31,896 bases of DNA from Bacteroidales bacterium UBA5507. GTDB lineage: Bacteria > Bacteroidota > Bacteroidia > Bacteroidales > Lentimicrobiaceae. How positions within the stretch are numbered: the stretch's first letter is position 1; each line of letters begins with the position of its first letter. The notes beneath the pieces were generated by a model. It did not search any database. It worked only from the letters and a program-made list of their open reading frames with translations, and was not told the DNA's origin. The stretch covers positions 278,836 through 310,731 of the forward strand of contig DIOT01000056.1 of NCBI GenBank assembly GCA_002426195.1. Direction: 5' to 3'. Below, piece after piece: positions 6,823 through 15,357 of the stretch. A program made the position numbers and the translations under genes.

Positions 6823-8016
6823 TTATAACTGGAATCCATAAGGCTCCCGATCAAGAATGTCGCTCCATTGGTCAATGATTTTCTTATAAAGCTTGCCAAC
6901 AGGTCTGATCTTTCTGTCGAGGTCATACAATCCAAGTGGATTCACTTTGCCGTTATCTTCTCTGAGTGCTGTATCCCAATCAATCTGGTCAGTCAGACTA
7001 TACCAGGTAAATCCTAAAAGCGGTACACCGTCCTGCTTCAATTGATATGCATTTGTCCATTGCTTTTTCAGCCATTCATTTGATAGTGGCTCAAGTATAT
7101 TTGTTTCGGTATGCATAACCGGGAGATTATATCGACGGAAGTACTGATGTGTAATGACATGGTAACCAAATATCTCGCCTGAAGCCATCGTTGATCCATC
7201 GGCTTTTACAAGGTGCTCATTTGTGATATAGTAATCATTACCCATAATACATCTGTAAACGCTGGCGTTGTTCATAAACCAATGGTATTCATTCTTTGTC
7301 ATCCCATTCTCAAGTAAATACTCGTACATAGGAACACTGATGGGATGCCCATAGACAAGATCCAGAGATAAGAATCTTTTCTCATTAAGCAAATTAGCAA
7401 GCGGCATACAAGCTGGTTCTTCAGGATGAAAATACTCAGCCGACTCACTTTGAATAAATACAGCTTCAGGAGTCACTTTTAATATTGCTTTTGTCGCCAG
7501 AATATTTGCCCGACAAAGGTTTTTCAGGGCATTAACAAAATGCCTGTCGCCAGACAAGCGTTCGTTCCACCATCCATATTGTGCTGAAAAGGAAGCAGCG
7601 ATGAATATCTCATTTATTGGTGTATATATCTGGCACCACGGGTATCGTCGTGCAAATTCTCCCGCATATTCGGCAAAATACTCCGGAAATGAAGAATTCT
7701 GGAAATTTTCTATCCAATCAGGTACACCGAAATGGCAAAGATCAACTATGGGAGTTATATTCAATTTTTTAAGTGCATTGAAGGCTTCATCAGTAAAGCT
7801 CCAGTCATAAAGTCCCGGACCAATGTTGACACTATAATAGGGCGGTCCGTATCTTAGAACATTGATCCCAAGCTCTTTTGTTAACGCAAAGTCTGTATCC
7901 CAATACTGATAATGGCTTGATTTCTCCATTTCATCGACTCGTTTTATACTTCCATCAGGCAACTCGATGGTTGGATAACTGTTCTCGATACCGGTAGCAA
8001 ACATGAATTTTCTCAT
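6823..8016 (-). CDS. GH1-like glycoside hydrolase domain protein
   Basis: 397 residues forming a complete TIM-barrel-like glycosidase related to GH1/GH5-type clan A enzymes. The likely acid/base lies in YTPINE (Glu136) and the likely nucleophile in MHTETN (Glu304), the expected spacing. Other barrel signatures are ELGINVLRYGPPYY, LNITPIVDLCHFGVPDWI and GFTWYSLTDQIDWDTAL. There is no signal peptide, so it acts in the cytoplasm or is not a classical secreted saccharidase. Paralogous to the N-terminal half of the neighbour at 8047. It is the last gene of the glf operon, 30 bases after the previous stop. The substrate is unknown; neighbouring glf suggests galactofuranose-containing glycan metabolism. 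Confidence 0.85.
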   Translation of the reverse strand: MRKFMFATGIENSYPTIELPDGSIKRVDEMEKSSHYQYWDTDFALTKELGINVLRYGPPYYSVNIGPGLYDWSFTDEAFNALKKLNITPIVDLCHFGVPDWIENFQNSSFPEYFAEYAGEFARRYPWCQIYTPINEIFIAASFSAQYGWWNERLSGDRHFVNALKNLCRANILATKAILKVTPEAVFIQSESAEYFHPEEPACMPLANLLNEKRFLSLDLVYGHPISVPMYEYLLENGMTKNEYHWFMNNASVYRCIMGNDYYITNEHLVKADGSTMASGEIFGYHVITHQYFRRYNLPVMHTETNILEPLSNEWLKKQWTNAYQLKQDGVPLLGFTWYSLTDQIDWDTALREDNGKVNPLGLYDLDRKIRPVGKLYKKIIDQWSDILDREPYGFQL

Positions 8017-8046
8017 TTCTAATTGCTATATGTTTAACTATGAAAT

Positions 8047-10239
8047 TTAAGTCCTGTGGTAATTAGCTATCTCGGAAATATATTTTACAACAGATTCTTC
8101 TATTCCCGGTAGTACAATCCCGCTCGCACTTCGCAGGGCAGTAAATGCAGGCCGTTTTGCATGTGCAACTATTTTTATTGATGGTATTGGGTGTAATTTT
8201 ATATTACTGATGCCGGCAAAACTAATGGCCATTTCTGCAATGTCGAAGTAAGATACTACATCTGGGCCCGAAATGTGCCAGATTCCTTTCTCTTTATCAA
8301 TCAACAGGTCAAGAGCAGTATTTATCAAATCAGGAAGATAGGCCGGAGATACTACAATATCAGATACCAGGTATCTGTTCCTTGTGTGCTGGTTCTTAAA
8401 CAGTAGGTCGAAAAGAAACTCATCTGTGTTATATGGATTCATCAACAGACTGCTTCTTATGATTAGTACATCTGAATTGACCATCAGAATGCTCTCTTCA
8501 GCGATTTTTTTCGACATACCATACACGTTTATCGGATCTGTGGAATCTGCTTCAATATATGGCTGCTTCTTCCGTCCATTAAAAACCTGATCGGAGGAGA
8601 GGGTTAGCATTCTGACGTTGTGAGCCTTACAAATTTGAGCCAGAAGTCGTGGGTAATGTGTATTCTCACGATAGCAGTCGAGTGGAGAAATTTCTGCTTC
8701 ATCGATCTTTGAGAACTCTGATATATATACAATTGCCCATGGATTATTTTGCCTGATGACCTTTATTATTTCTTCTTCGCTGTATGTGAATGGACCAATT
8801 TTTTGCATCGTAATGACTGGAATACCCCTCAAGATGCACATCTGTTCAAAAGCTGTGGATATTGAAGATTCACCAAATACAATGAGGGGTTGCAGAGATT
8901 GATATTCAATGAATTCATTTGTAATCAATTGCTTGATATCTTCGGGTTGCTGGTATGATATTCTGACATTTCTCTTCCACCAACCAGGGATTTCCAGAAG
9001 ATTTTCTGTTGGTTTATTATCTGAAGCAAGCTCTTTTATAAGGTTTGACATGGCAGTAGCTCTCGGTTTACCTGACCGGATGTCAAATACTCCTGTTTCA
9101 TAGTATTTGCCCTTATATTGAAGCAGTGTGTTCCAATCAAAACTTCCCAACAGAGACCAGGCTGTAATAGCTATCACATTCATGCCTTGTTGTTTCAAGC
9201 TTTTTACCGCATTATATGCATCACTGAACCATCGTAACTGTTCTTCGCGCGTGCAGGCAAGATGAATCTCAGTTAAAGCTACAGGCAGATTATACCGTTT
9301 ACAAGCTTCGTTGAGTAAAGCCTCTATTCCTTTCATCTTTTGCTCTCCAACACGGACTACTTCTATGTCTACATAATCATGAAAATCATTTCCACCAATC
9401 ATTCTCATGGGATAATCATTAATTCGGTCATCTAGAAATCGTTCACTGGTAACATAGTAATTAAAACCGCAAATGGCTGGTGTAAAGTGGTGTTTGGTGA
9501 AGAATTCGAGCTCCTCAATATCAACGCCAAGGCTAAGAAAGTATTCCCAGTAGGAATGAGTGGGTCCAAAGTTGCCTGTTAGTATGTCGTATGTGAGCCA
9601 AACTCTCTCATTTTCGAGGTTTGCCTGATATGATAATATGGATGTGCTGTGTATCCTTGCAATATCCTCAGTTTGAACTAATTTGGCTTTAGGATTTATT
9701 TCCCTGATTTTCACCATTGACAGAATAATTCCTTTTATCTCGTTGATATACATCATAGCAAAGGAATAATCATCTTTCAGATGAGGATACCAAATACCAT
9801 ACAATCCTGAAAAACGGGCCGTAGTCATTGGCTCGTTTACAGGAGTATAGTATTCAATCCATGGATATTGCTTTGCAATTGTATAAGCATATTCAGCAAG
9901 AAGATACGGGAATTCAGGCTGAAGCATATCAGTCTCGAATGGCCCGCTACCATGGTGCAAAAGCCCGGCTATGGGTTCTATGTTTAGCAGCCTGAGCTTT
10001 TCTAATCTTGCATCATGTTTAGTGAAAAAGTTTTCTTTCTGGCTGGCATATTTTTCCCACAAAAGTGGATACCTTAATTTTTTCAGACCTATTTCAGCAA
10101 ACAAATCAAGATCGTCGAGTCTATCTTCATGCCCGTTCATTTTCAGCTGGTCATGAACTGTTCCGTTGATTCTGACGACAGAACACTCCACACCACCCCA
10201 AATTTCAATTTGATTATTTTTGGATTCAGATTGTTCCAT
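8047..10239 (-). CDS. Fusion: GH1-like glycosidase domain plus RmlD-like sugar-nucleotide reductase domain
   Basis: 730 residues. Residues about 12-405 are a GH1-like barrel with acid/base in YYTPVNEP (Glu136), nucleophile in VALTEIHLAC (Glu324) and TAWSLLGSFDWNTLL. Residues about 450-728 are an extended-SDR domain like dTDP-4-dehydrorhamnose reductase: SSDQVFNG where RmlD has STDxVFDG, and VYGMSKK, which keeps the catalytic YxxxK (Tyr573, Lys577). The Gly-rich nucleotide loop is degenerate: RmlD-type GxxGxxG is here VFGESSIST, so only the first Gly remains. No signal peptide. The first 14 bases overlap the end of the glycosyltransferase gene, implying translational coupling. The fusion is known from genome annotation in several phyla but, as far as I know, has no assigned reaction. 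Confidence 0.85.
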   Translation of the reverse strand: MEQSESKNNQIEIWGGVECSVVRINGTVHDQLKMNGHEDRLDDLDLFAEIGLKKLRYPLLWEKYASQKENFFTKHDARLEKLRLLNIEPIAGLLHHGSGPFETDMLQPEFPYLLAEYAYTIAKQYPWIEYYTPVNEPMTTARFSGLYGIWYPHLKDDYSFAMMYINEIKGIILSMVKIREINPKAKLVQTEDIARIHSTSILSYQANLENERVWLTYDILTGNFGPTHSYWEYFLSLGVDIEELEFFTKHHFTPAICGFNYYVTSERFLDDRINDYPMRMIGGNDFHDYVDIEVVRVGEQKMKGIEALLNEACKRYNLPVALTEIHLACTREEQLRWFSDAYNAVKSLKQQGMNVIAITAWSLLGSFDWNTLLQYKGKYYETGVFDIRSGKPRATAMSNLIKELASDNKPTENLLEIPGWWKRNVRISYQQPEDIKQLITNEFIEYQSLQPLIVFGESSISTAFEQMCILRGIPVITMQKIGPFTYSEEEIIKVIRQNNPWAIVYISEFSKIDEAEISPLDCYRENTHYPRLLAQICKAHNVRMLTLSSDQVFNGRKKQPYIEADSTDPINVYGMSKKIAEESILMVNSDVLIIRSSLLMNPYNTDEFLFDLLFKNQHTRNRYLVSDIVVSPAYLPDLINTALDLLIDKEKGIWHISGPDVVSYFDIAEMAISFAGISNIKLHPIPSIKIVAHAKRPAFTALRSASGIVLPGIEESVVKYISEIANYHRT

Positions 10240-11554
10240 TGCTCAGATTTTTCAATTCCCTCAATCCGGAGTTATTGTTTTTCGGATCAAGATTCAGTTG
10301 GAAAAGATCGTCTTCAATCTTATCCTTTTGCATAAGGCTTTTTCCTACAATTGTTCTCATTTTATCGTAGGTTATATCCCAGGAATTGGTTTTGAGCATG
10401 TTTGTGACTTTAAGTTGCCATGCGATATCCTTGCTTTGAACCAATGCATTTTGTAATGCTTGTGCGAACTCATCTTCAGTATCAGCTATCTGAACAAGGT
10501 TACTTTCACCATATGGCTTAACCACATCATGTATTGATGTTGAGATCACAGGTTTTCCGGCGGCAAGATATTCAGGCGTCTTTGTGGGACTAATAAATTT
10601 AGTACTTTCGTTTTTTGCAAAAGGTAATATTGCAACATCCCAATTTGCCAGGTAAATTGGTAATTCCTCGTACTTTTTTTGTCCAAGATAGTGTATGTTT
10701 GCGTGACGTGGAAGTGTTTCCGGATCTATCTTAATGACAGGTCCAATCATAATGAAGTGGAAATCAGGCATATTTCTGGCAATCTTATCCAACAAATCTA
10801 TGTCGAGCCGTTCATCAATGACTCCAAAGAAACCAGCCCGCGGATGTGGTATGTGCTTTTGATCCTTTGGGTCGGGTAAACCTATCCCACTTTCAAAATG
10901 CTCCTGATCAATGCTGCTTGGGAAAGGGTAAATGTTTTTATGGAGATGCTTCTTATGCTCAAACAAATGATGACCTCCTGTAAAGACAACATCACTTATG
11001 TTCATCAAAGCCATTTCGTATTTGGTCAGGTTAGGATGCGCCCCTTTAAATCCGGATAGCTCATCCATACAATCATAGATTGTAAGGGTTGGCTTGATAT
11101 TACTGGTGAATGTTAAGGCCATTGGAGTGTAATACCATGCAATAAAATCCTTTATTTGATTGATTTTGATAAATTTGAGTAACAAGATCTCACTATATTT
11201 ACTTACTTCTTTTTCCGATGTACCGAGTTTTAGAATAGGAGTAAGTATAGTTACTTTACCATCTTTTACTTCTTTGAGTGATATTGTGTCCTGATCAGTA
11301 AATTCGGGTTCCTCGAAGTAATAAACATTAACATCTTTAGCCCAGCGGGTTAATAGGTGCTGAGGTCTCTGAAAAACAAAATTCCATCTCAGATGAGAAA
11401 AGCACAACACATTTGATATTTGCTTTTCGGTTATCTTATCAAATCTGTTGATTATATGGTTACCAGTGATTGTACTATTTAATTGATATTTAAGTGATTC
11501 ATTCTGATTATATTGTGTTTGATTTATAGTGTTTTTCTTGTTTCTTTGATTCAT
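10226..11554 (-). CDS. Glycosyltransferase, GT-B fold family 1/4 type
   Basis: 442 residues. A variable Asn/Gln-rich N-terminus of about 45 residues precedes the typical opening CFSHLRWNFVFQRPQHLLTR. The middle carries DCMDELSGFKG and FFGVIDERLDIDLL. The donor-binding half includes FHFIMIGPVIKIDPE, NIHYLGQKKYEELP, DVAILPFAKNESTKFISPTK and PEYLAAGKPVIST, the Glu-containing motif of GT-B retaining enzymes. No membrane segment is evident; it should act on the cytoplasmic side. Sitting in a glf operon, transfer of galactofuranose or of another sugar in the same glycan is plausible but unproved. A GGAGG site 6 bases before the ATG fixes the start. Its stop overlaps the next gene. Confidence 0.88.
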   Translation of the reverse strand: MNQRNKKNTINQTQYNQNESLKYQLNSTITGNHIINRFDKITEKQISNVLCFSHLRWNFVFQRPQHLLTRWAKDVNVYYFEEPEFTDQDTISLKEVKDGKVTILTPILKLGTSEKEVSKYSEILLLKFIKINQIKDFIAWYYTPMALTFTSNIKPTLTIYDCMDELSGFKGAHPNLTKYEMALMNISDVVFTGGHHLFEHKKHLHKNIYPFPSSIDQEHFESGIGLPDPKDQKHIPHPRAGFFGVIDERLDIDLLDKIARNMPDFHFIMIGPVIKIDPETLPRHANIHYLGQKKYEELPIYLANWDVAILPFAKNESTKFISPTKTPEYLAAGKPVISTSIHDVVKPYGESNLVQIADTEDEFAQALQNALVQSKDIAWQLKVTNMLKTNSWDITYDKMRTIVGKSLMQKDKIEDDLFQLNLDPKNNNSGLRELKNLSNGTI

Positions 11555-11555
11555 T

Positions 11556-11726
11556 TTAATCCTCCTTTTTATTTGATTTAGCTTCTATTGCCGGCTTAGT
11601 TCCAACGTTTGCCGGTTTGTTGTACTCATTTACTATTTTCATTTCGAGCCCGAAGTTTTTTGAGGCACTAAAATCGAATCCACGATGTTCAATTTTCTTT
11701 GCTAATCGGTAGTTTAAATTTTTCAT
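11556..11726 (-). CDS. Small hypothetical protein, 56 aa, in the glf operon
   Basis: An ATG at 11726 opens 56 codons to the TAA at 11556. The sequence begins MKNLNYRLAKKIEHRGFDFS and ends in a Lys-rich tail (KSNKKED). It fills the gap between glf (25 bases upstream) and the glycosyltransferase, ending one base before the glycosyltransferase ATG, and its last codons form the Shine-Dalgarno site of that gene. The tight fit indicates a real, translationally coupled gene rather than chance. It is soluble and basic, without signal or membrane segment. I do not recognise a family; a small accessory or adaptor of the glycosyltransferase, or simply a leader that sets its translation, are both possible. 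Confidence 0.65.
   Translation of the reverse strand: MKNLNYRLAKKIEHRGFDFSASKNFGLEMKIVNEYNKPANVGTKPAIEAKSNKKED
11561..11565 (-). promoter_or_regulatory. Shine-Dalgarno site of the glycosyltransferase, inside the 56-aa ORF
   Basis: On the minus strand GGAGG lies 6 bases before the ATG at 11554 and overlaps the final Glu-Asp codons of the small ORF. This arrangement couples the two genes in translation. Confidence 0.7.
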
Positions 11727-11751
11727 TTCTCAATTTTTTTAATGATTCTGC

Positions 11752-12942
11752 TCAATTTCTTCTTCCATTCCCGTTTGATAGGGAAGGGGTAGTCTTATTT
11801 GAAAGATTATTTTTTGAAATCTTATCAAATAATTCAAGTGCATGGTTTATTGTATCATGCATGTCAAAATACCTGTACTCACCTAAGCGACCACTGATTT
11901 TAACGTTTTTAAGTGTGGAAACTTCATCCCTGTATTTAAGAATTAAATTCTGGTTGCGTTCGTCATTGATTGGATAATAGGGGTTTGTTCCGTCATCTAA
12001 CATTGAATACTCCTTAATAATAAGCGTCTTATCTTTTGGATAATCTGTTCTTTCAGGATGCAGGTGTCTTGGTTCATGTATTCTTGTATATGGAATCTCA
12101 ACATCGGCATAATTCATGACCGAAGTACCCTGGTAATCTTCAACATTGTGTACTTCCATTTCGAAACGAAGTGTACGGTATTCAAGTTTCCCATATTTAT
12201 AATCGAAAAACTGGTCAATTGGACCACTATATATAATCATTGTTTCTGGATCTACCTTGTCACGAATCTGAAAGAAGTCGGTATTAAGCTGTACTTCAAT
12301 ATTTGGGTGTTTAAGCATTTTCCTGAAGATTTCACCGTATCCATCAACCGGAATACCTTGCCAGCGGCTGTAATAATAGCTTTCATTATAATTAGTTCTG
12401 AAAGGAAGCCGTTTAAGAATGCTATCTGGCATGTCTTTTGGATCTTTTTGCCATTGTTTCAGAGTGTATCCCTTAATAAAGGCTTCATATAGAGGTCTGC
12501 CCATCATAGAGATAGCCTTTTCTTCAAAGTTTGCCGGTTCTTTGATGTTTTCTTTTTCTATTTCTTTTCGTAGGAATTCTTCAACTTCAAATGGTTTTAA
12601 ATCAACATTGTAAAAGCTGTTGATGGTTTCCAGATTTACAGGCATCTGGTAAACCTTGCCGTTATGCCGGGTTAGAACCTGATGAAAATATCCATTAAAT
12701 TCAGTGAATTTGTTTATGTACTCCCAAACTCTCTTGTTGGAAGTATGGAAGATATGTGTCCCATAAAGATGGTAATGTATCCCTGTCTCTTTATCATCTA
12801 TTGAATGACAATTGCCACCAATGTGTCCACGTTTTTCAATAACCAGGACTTTTTCATTCATGATATTAGCTATTCTTTCCGCTATTACAGCTCCAAAGAA
12901 GCCACTTCCAACTACCAGATATTTTACTCCTTCAAGATTCAT
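11752..12942 (-). CDS. glf: UDP-galactopyranose mutase
   Basis: 396 residues, a normal length for bacterial Glf. The enzyme interconverts UDP-galactopyranose and UDP-galactofuranose with reduced FAD in the cytoplasm. Visible are the FAD-binding motif VVGSGFFGAVIAERIA near residue 10, IEKRGHIGGNCHS, the HLYGTHIFHT segment, PVNLETIN, KGYTLKQWQKDPKDMP and the substrate-site region RTNYNESYYYSRWQGIPVDG. The C-terminal part includes PYYPINDERN and GRLGEYRYFDMHDTI, with FAD-contacting Arg. It is the first gene of a minus-strand operon with the 56-aa ORF, the glycosyltransferase and two GH1-like proteins. Galactofuranose is therefore expected in a surface polysaccharide or glycolipid of this organism. 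About 185 non-coding bases lie upstream without an obvious promoter. Confidence 0.95.
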   Translation of the reverse strand: MNLEGVKYLVVGSGFFGAVIAERIANIMNEKVLVIEKRGHIGGNCHSIDDKETGIHYHLYGTHIFHTSNKRVWEYINKFTEFNGYFHQVLTRHNGKVYQMPVNLETINSFYNVDLKPFEVEEFLRKEIEKENIKEPANFEEKAISMMGRPLYEAFIKGYTLKQWQKDPKDMPDSILKRLPFRTNYNESYYYSRWQGIPVDGYGEIFRKMLKHPNIEVQLNTDFFQIRDKVDPETMIIYSGPIDQFFDYKYGKLEYRTLRFEMEVHNVEDYQGTSVMNYADVEIPYTRIHEPRHLHPERTDYPKDKTLIIKEYSMLDDGTNPYYPINDERNQNLILKYRDEVSTLKNVKISGRLGEYRYFDMHDTINHALELFDKISKNNLSNKTTPSLSNGNGRRN

Positions 12943-13127
12943 TAGTTAATTGATTTTGATATTTAGATAATTATGTAAGAGCAAGATAAAATACATAAGA
13001 TACTACATTGAATGTATATGAGCTCTATTTGCCTGTATAATAAGGTTTTACTAAAATAGACGGAGAGGATACTGGTCGCGTTATATGATTGCCCTATTCT
13101 ATTACATATTCTTTTCCTCATGAGTAA

Positions 13128-13319
13128 TTAGCTGCGGCGGTTGAATCGGCTGAATATAAATATTAGCAATGCTATCACCACAACAACTATTAGAATTCCG
13201 ACCCAGACACCTGCTTCAAAAATTGAACCTATTAAATCGCAGGAACTGAGTATTATCGGGAATGTTAATAGTAGGCTAACAATGATAGTCTGGATAAATC
13301 TGGGTCGTGACTTCAGCAT
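13128..13319 (-). CDS. Small lipoprotein with one membrane helix, 63 aa
   Basis: From the ATG at 13319 the protein is MLKSRPRFIQTIIVSLLL followed by a lipobox-like ILSSC, then DLIGSIFEAGVWVGILIVVV and a second hydrophobic segment ending in a basic FSRFNRRS tail. An upstream in-frame start at 13391 would add 24 residues before this signal and is less likely. Very short lipoproteins of this shape recur in Bacteroidota genomes and are often left as hypothetical; no function is known to me. It is convergent with nothing and divergent from sucC, standing alone between glf and sucC. Confidence 0.6.
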   Translation of the reverse strand: MLKSRPRFIQTIIVSLLLTFPIILSSCDLIGSIFEAGVWVGILIVVVVIALLIFIFSRFNRRS

Positions 13320-13554
13320 ATTATATAGTTTTACAAGTTGAATAGTTTTAAACAGGGGTAATTTTTCTAAACATCTAATAATAAGGTACATAAGGATTGA
13401 AGCTTTTATATTTTGGAGGAATTATGTTACATATTTTCAGGGTTCTTATGTGGAAATTCCACTTAAAGCATTGAACTCATTGACCAATGGGTTGTTTGTA
13501 AGGTTGTTTTCTGGAATACACTTTTTATAAAACCACATTTAAAAGCAACCGATT

Positions 13555-14745
13555 ATGAACTTGCATGAGTATCAAGCGAAAGAGATTTTACGTAAGTATG
13601 GTGTCTTAGTACCAGAGGGGAGTGTGGCGCATTCACCTGAAGAGGCAGTTGAAATTGCTACTAAATTAAAGAGTATTACAGGGTCTGAAGTCTTTGCGGT
13701 TAAAGCACAGATTCATGCTGGAGGCAGAGGAAAAGGTGGTGGCGTAAAAATTGCGAAATCACTGGATGATGTTAAACAATTTGCATCGCAAATTATTGGC
13801 ATGCAATTGATAACACCTCAAACACCACCTGATGGTAAATTAGTGAGTAAGGTACTGGTGGAGCAAAATATATATTATACCGGACCATCTGAGACAAAGG
13901 AATACTACTTGAGTATACTTTTAAACAGAACTTCAGGAAAGTATATGGTAATGTACTCAACTGAAGGAGGAATGGACATTGAAGCAGTAGCTGAGAATAC
14001 TCCTGATCTGATCTTTGTGGAAGAAGTTGACATAGCTGCAGGATTACTTGATTTTCAGTGTAGGAGAATCGCTCATAATCTTAAGCTTGAGGGTATTGCA
14101 TTTAAAAATATGGTTTCGTTTGTAAGGAACATTTATAATGCATACGTAGGTATTGATGCAGCTCTCCTGGAGATAAATCCTTTATTTAAAGCTGCTGATG
14201 ATAAGATATTTGCAGCTGATTGTAAGATTCGTCTTGATGATAATGCGTTGTTCCGTCATAAAGACTATGCTGCTATGCGGGATTTAACAGAAGAAGATCC
14301 TGCTGAAGTGGAAGCTGGCCGGTTTCATCTTAACTACGTTAAATTGAATGGTAATGTTGGTTGCATGGTCAACGGTGCCGGTTTAGCAATGGCGACTATG
14401 GATATAATAAAGTTGTCAGGTGGTGAGCCTGCAAATTTCCTTGATGTTGGTGGGACAGCAAATGCTGAGCGTGTTGAACAGGCTTTCAGGATTATCTTAA
14501 AAGATCCAAACGTTCAGGTAATCTTAGTCAATATTTTCGGAGGAATTGTAAGATGCGACAGGGTGGCACAGGGAATTGTTGACGCATACAAAAACATTGG
14601 AAACATTCATATCCCTATTATAGTTAGATTACAAGGTACCAATGCTGAGGAAGCAAAAGTTTTGATAGAGAACTCGGGATTAAAGGTGTATTCTGCTACT
14701 TTACTGCAAGAAGCTGCATCACTGGTTACAGAAGTACTCAGTTAA
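13555..14745 (+). CDS. sucC: Succinyl-CoA ligase (ADP-forming) subunit beta
   Basis: 396 residues, close to the standard length. With SucD it forms succinyl-CoA synthetase, coupling succinyl-CoA cleavage to nucleotide triphosphate synthesis. The N-terminal ATP-grasp domain begins MNLHEYQAKEILRKYGV and includes AQIHAGGRGKGGGVK; metal and nucleotide residues lie in LLEINPL and ADCKIRLDDNALFRH. The C-terminal CoA-ligase half holds VGCMVNGAGLAMATMD, PANFLDVGGTA and VNIFGGIVRCD. No sucD follows; a terminator lies 37 bases downstream, so sucC is monocistronic here and SucD must be encoded elsewhere. In fermenting Bacteroidota the enzyme usually runs in the succinate/propionate direction. Confidence 0.96.
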   Translation: MNLHEYQAKEILRKYGVLVPEGSVAHSPEEAVEIATKLKSITGSEVFAVKAQIHAGGRGKGGGVKIAKSLDDVKQFASQIIGMQLITPQTPPDGKLVSKVLVEQNIYYTGPSETKEYYLSILLNRTSGKYMVMYSTEGGMDIEAVAENTPDLIFVEEVDIAAGLLDFQCRRIAHNLKLEGIAFKNMVSFVRNIYNAYVGIDAALLEINPLFKAADDKIFAADCKIRLDDNALFRHKDYAAMRDLTEEDPAEVEAGRFHLNYVKLNGNVGCMVNGAGLAMATMDIIKLSGGEPANFLDVGGTANAERVEQAFRIILKDPNVQVILVNIFGGIVRCDRVAQGIVDAYKNIGNIHIPIIVRLQGTNAEEAKVLIENSGLKVYSATLLQEAASLVTEVLS

Positions 14746-14781
14746 GATTTTTAAAATAAGATTTATGATTGTTGCAAAACA

Positions 14782-14807
14782 AAAGAGGCTGCTGATGCAG
14801 CCTCTTT
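14782..14807. terminator. Bidirectional terminator between sucC and the hydrogenase operon
   Basis: A perfect 11-bp stem (aaagaggctgc / gcagcctcttt) with the loop tgat. Plus-strand reading continues into tttgcattta, minus-strand reading into ttttgttttg. It lies between the convergent stops at 14745 and 14846 and can serve both transcripts. Confidence 0.9.
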
Positions 14808-14845
14808 GCATTTATTAATCAAACAAGTCCACCATTTTGGCGACC

Positions 14846-15325
14846 TTACTTAGTATATTCAGAGACGATCTCTTTTACACTGTCAGCTGAAAGACGACCA
14901 TAAACCTTGTCGCCAACCAGCACAACTGGTGCAAGTCCACAGGCTCCTACGCATCTTAGGCAAGCGAGTGAGAATTTACCATCGGGAGTTGTTTCGCCAA
15001 CAGAAATGTTGAGTACTCTTTTAAACTCTTCAATGATTTTCTCAGCACCGCGAACATAACAAGCTGTGCCAAGACAGATTGATATTGGGTGTTCGCCTTT
15101 AGGAGTCATAGTAAAGAAAGAATAGAAAGAAACGACGCCATAAACCTGAGCGACAGAAATCTTTAATTCCTTTGCGATTATTTCCTGAACTTCTGCAGGC
15201 AGATAACCAAATATGCCCTGAGCTTTATGCAGTACATTGATTAATTCTCCTTTATCGTTGTTAAATGACTTACAAACATCCTTGAGCTCATCAATTTTGC
15301 TTGCTGATAATTTTATAACTGCCAT
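14846..15325 (-). CDS. hydC: NADH-dependent [FeFe]-hydrogenase gamma subunit (NuoE-like)
   Basis: 159 residues, a thioredoxin-fold [2Fe-2S] protein of the NuoE/24-kDa family. The cluster ligands are in CLGTACYVRGAEKI (C-x4-C) and CLRCVGACGLAP (last two Cys C-x3-C). The helical N-terminus (ELINVLHKAQGIFGYLPAEV, VAQVYGVVSFYSFF) is typical. It passes electrons between the NuoF-like subunit and the other clusters of the trimer. It is the last gene of the operon, 32 bases after the catalytic subunit. In many HydABC operons the gamma subunit comes first, so the order here is unusual relative to the second operon of this window. Confidence 0.93.
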   Translation of the reverse strand: MAVIKLSASKIDELKDVCKSFNNDKGELINVLHKAQGIFGYLPAEVQEIIAKELKISVAQVYGVVSFYSFFTMTPKGEHPISICLGTACYVRGAEKIIEEFKRVLNISVGETTPDGKFSLACLRCVGACGLAPVVLVGDKVYGRLSADSVKEIVSEYTK

Positions 15326-15357
15326 GATTTTATTTCTTTATTTGTTTCAAAAATAAC

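Noticed and set aside
13004..13016. Palindrome tacattgaatgta upstream of glf
   Set aside because: Six-base arms in AT-rich DNA are expected by chance and there is no second copy.
13450..13462. Palindrome gtggaaattccac upstream of sucC
   Set aside because: Short, single copy and about 100 bases from the start; no regulator family recognised.
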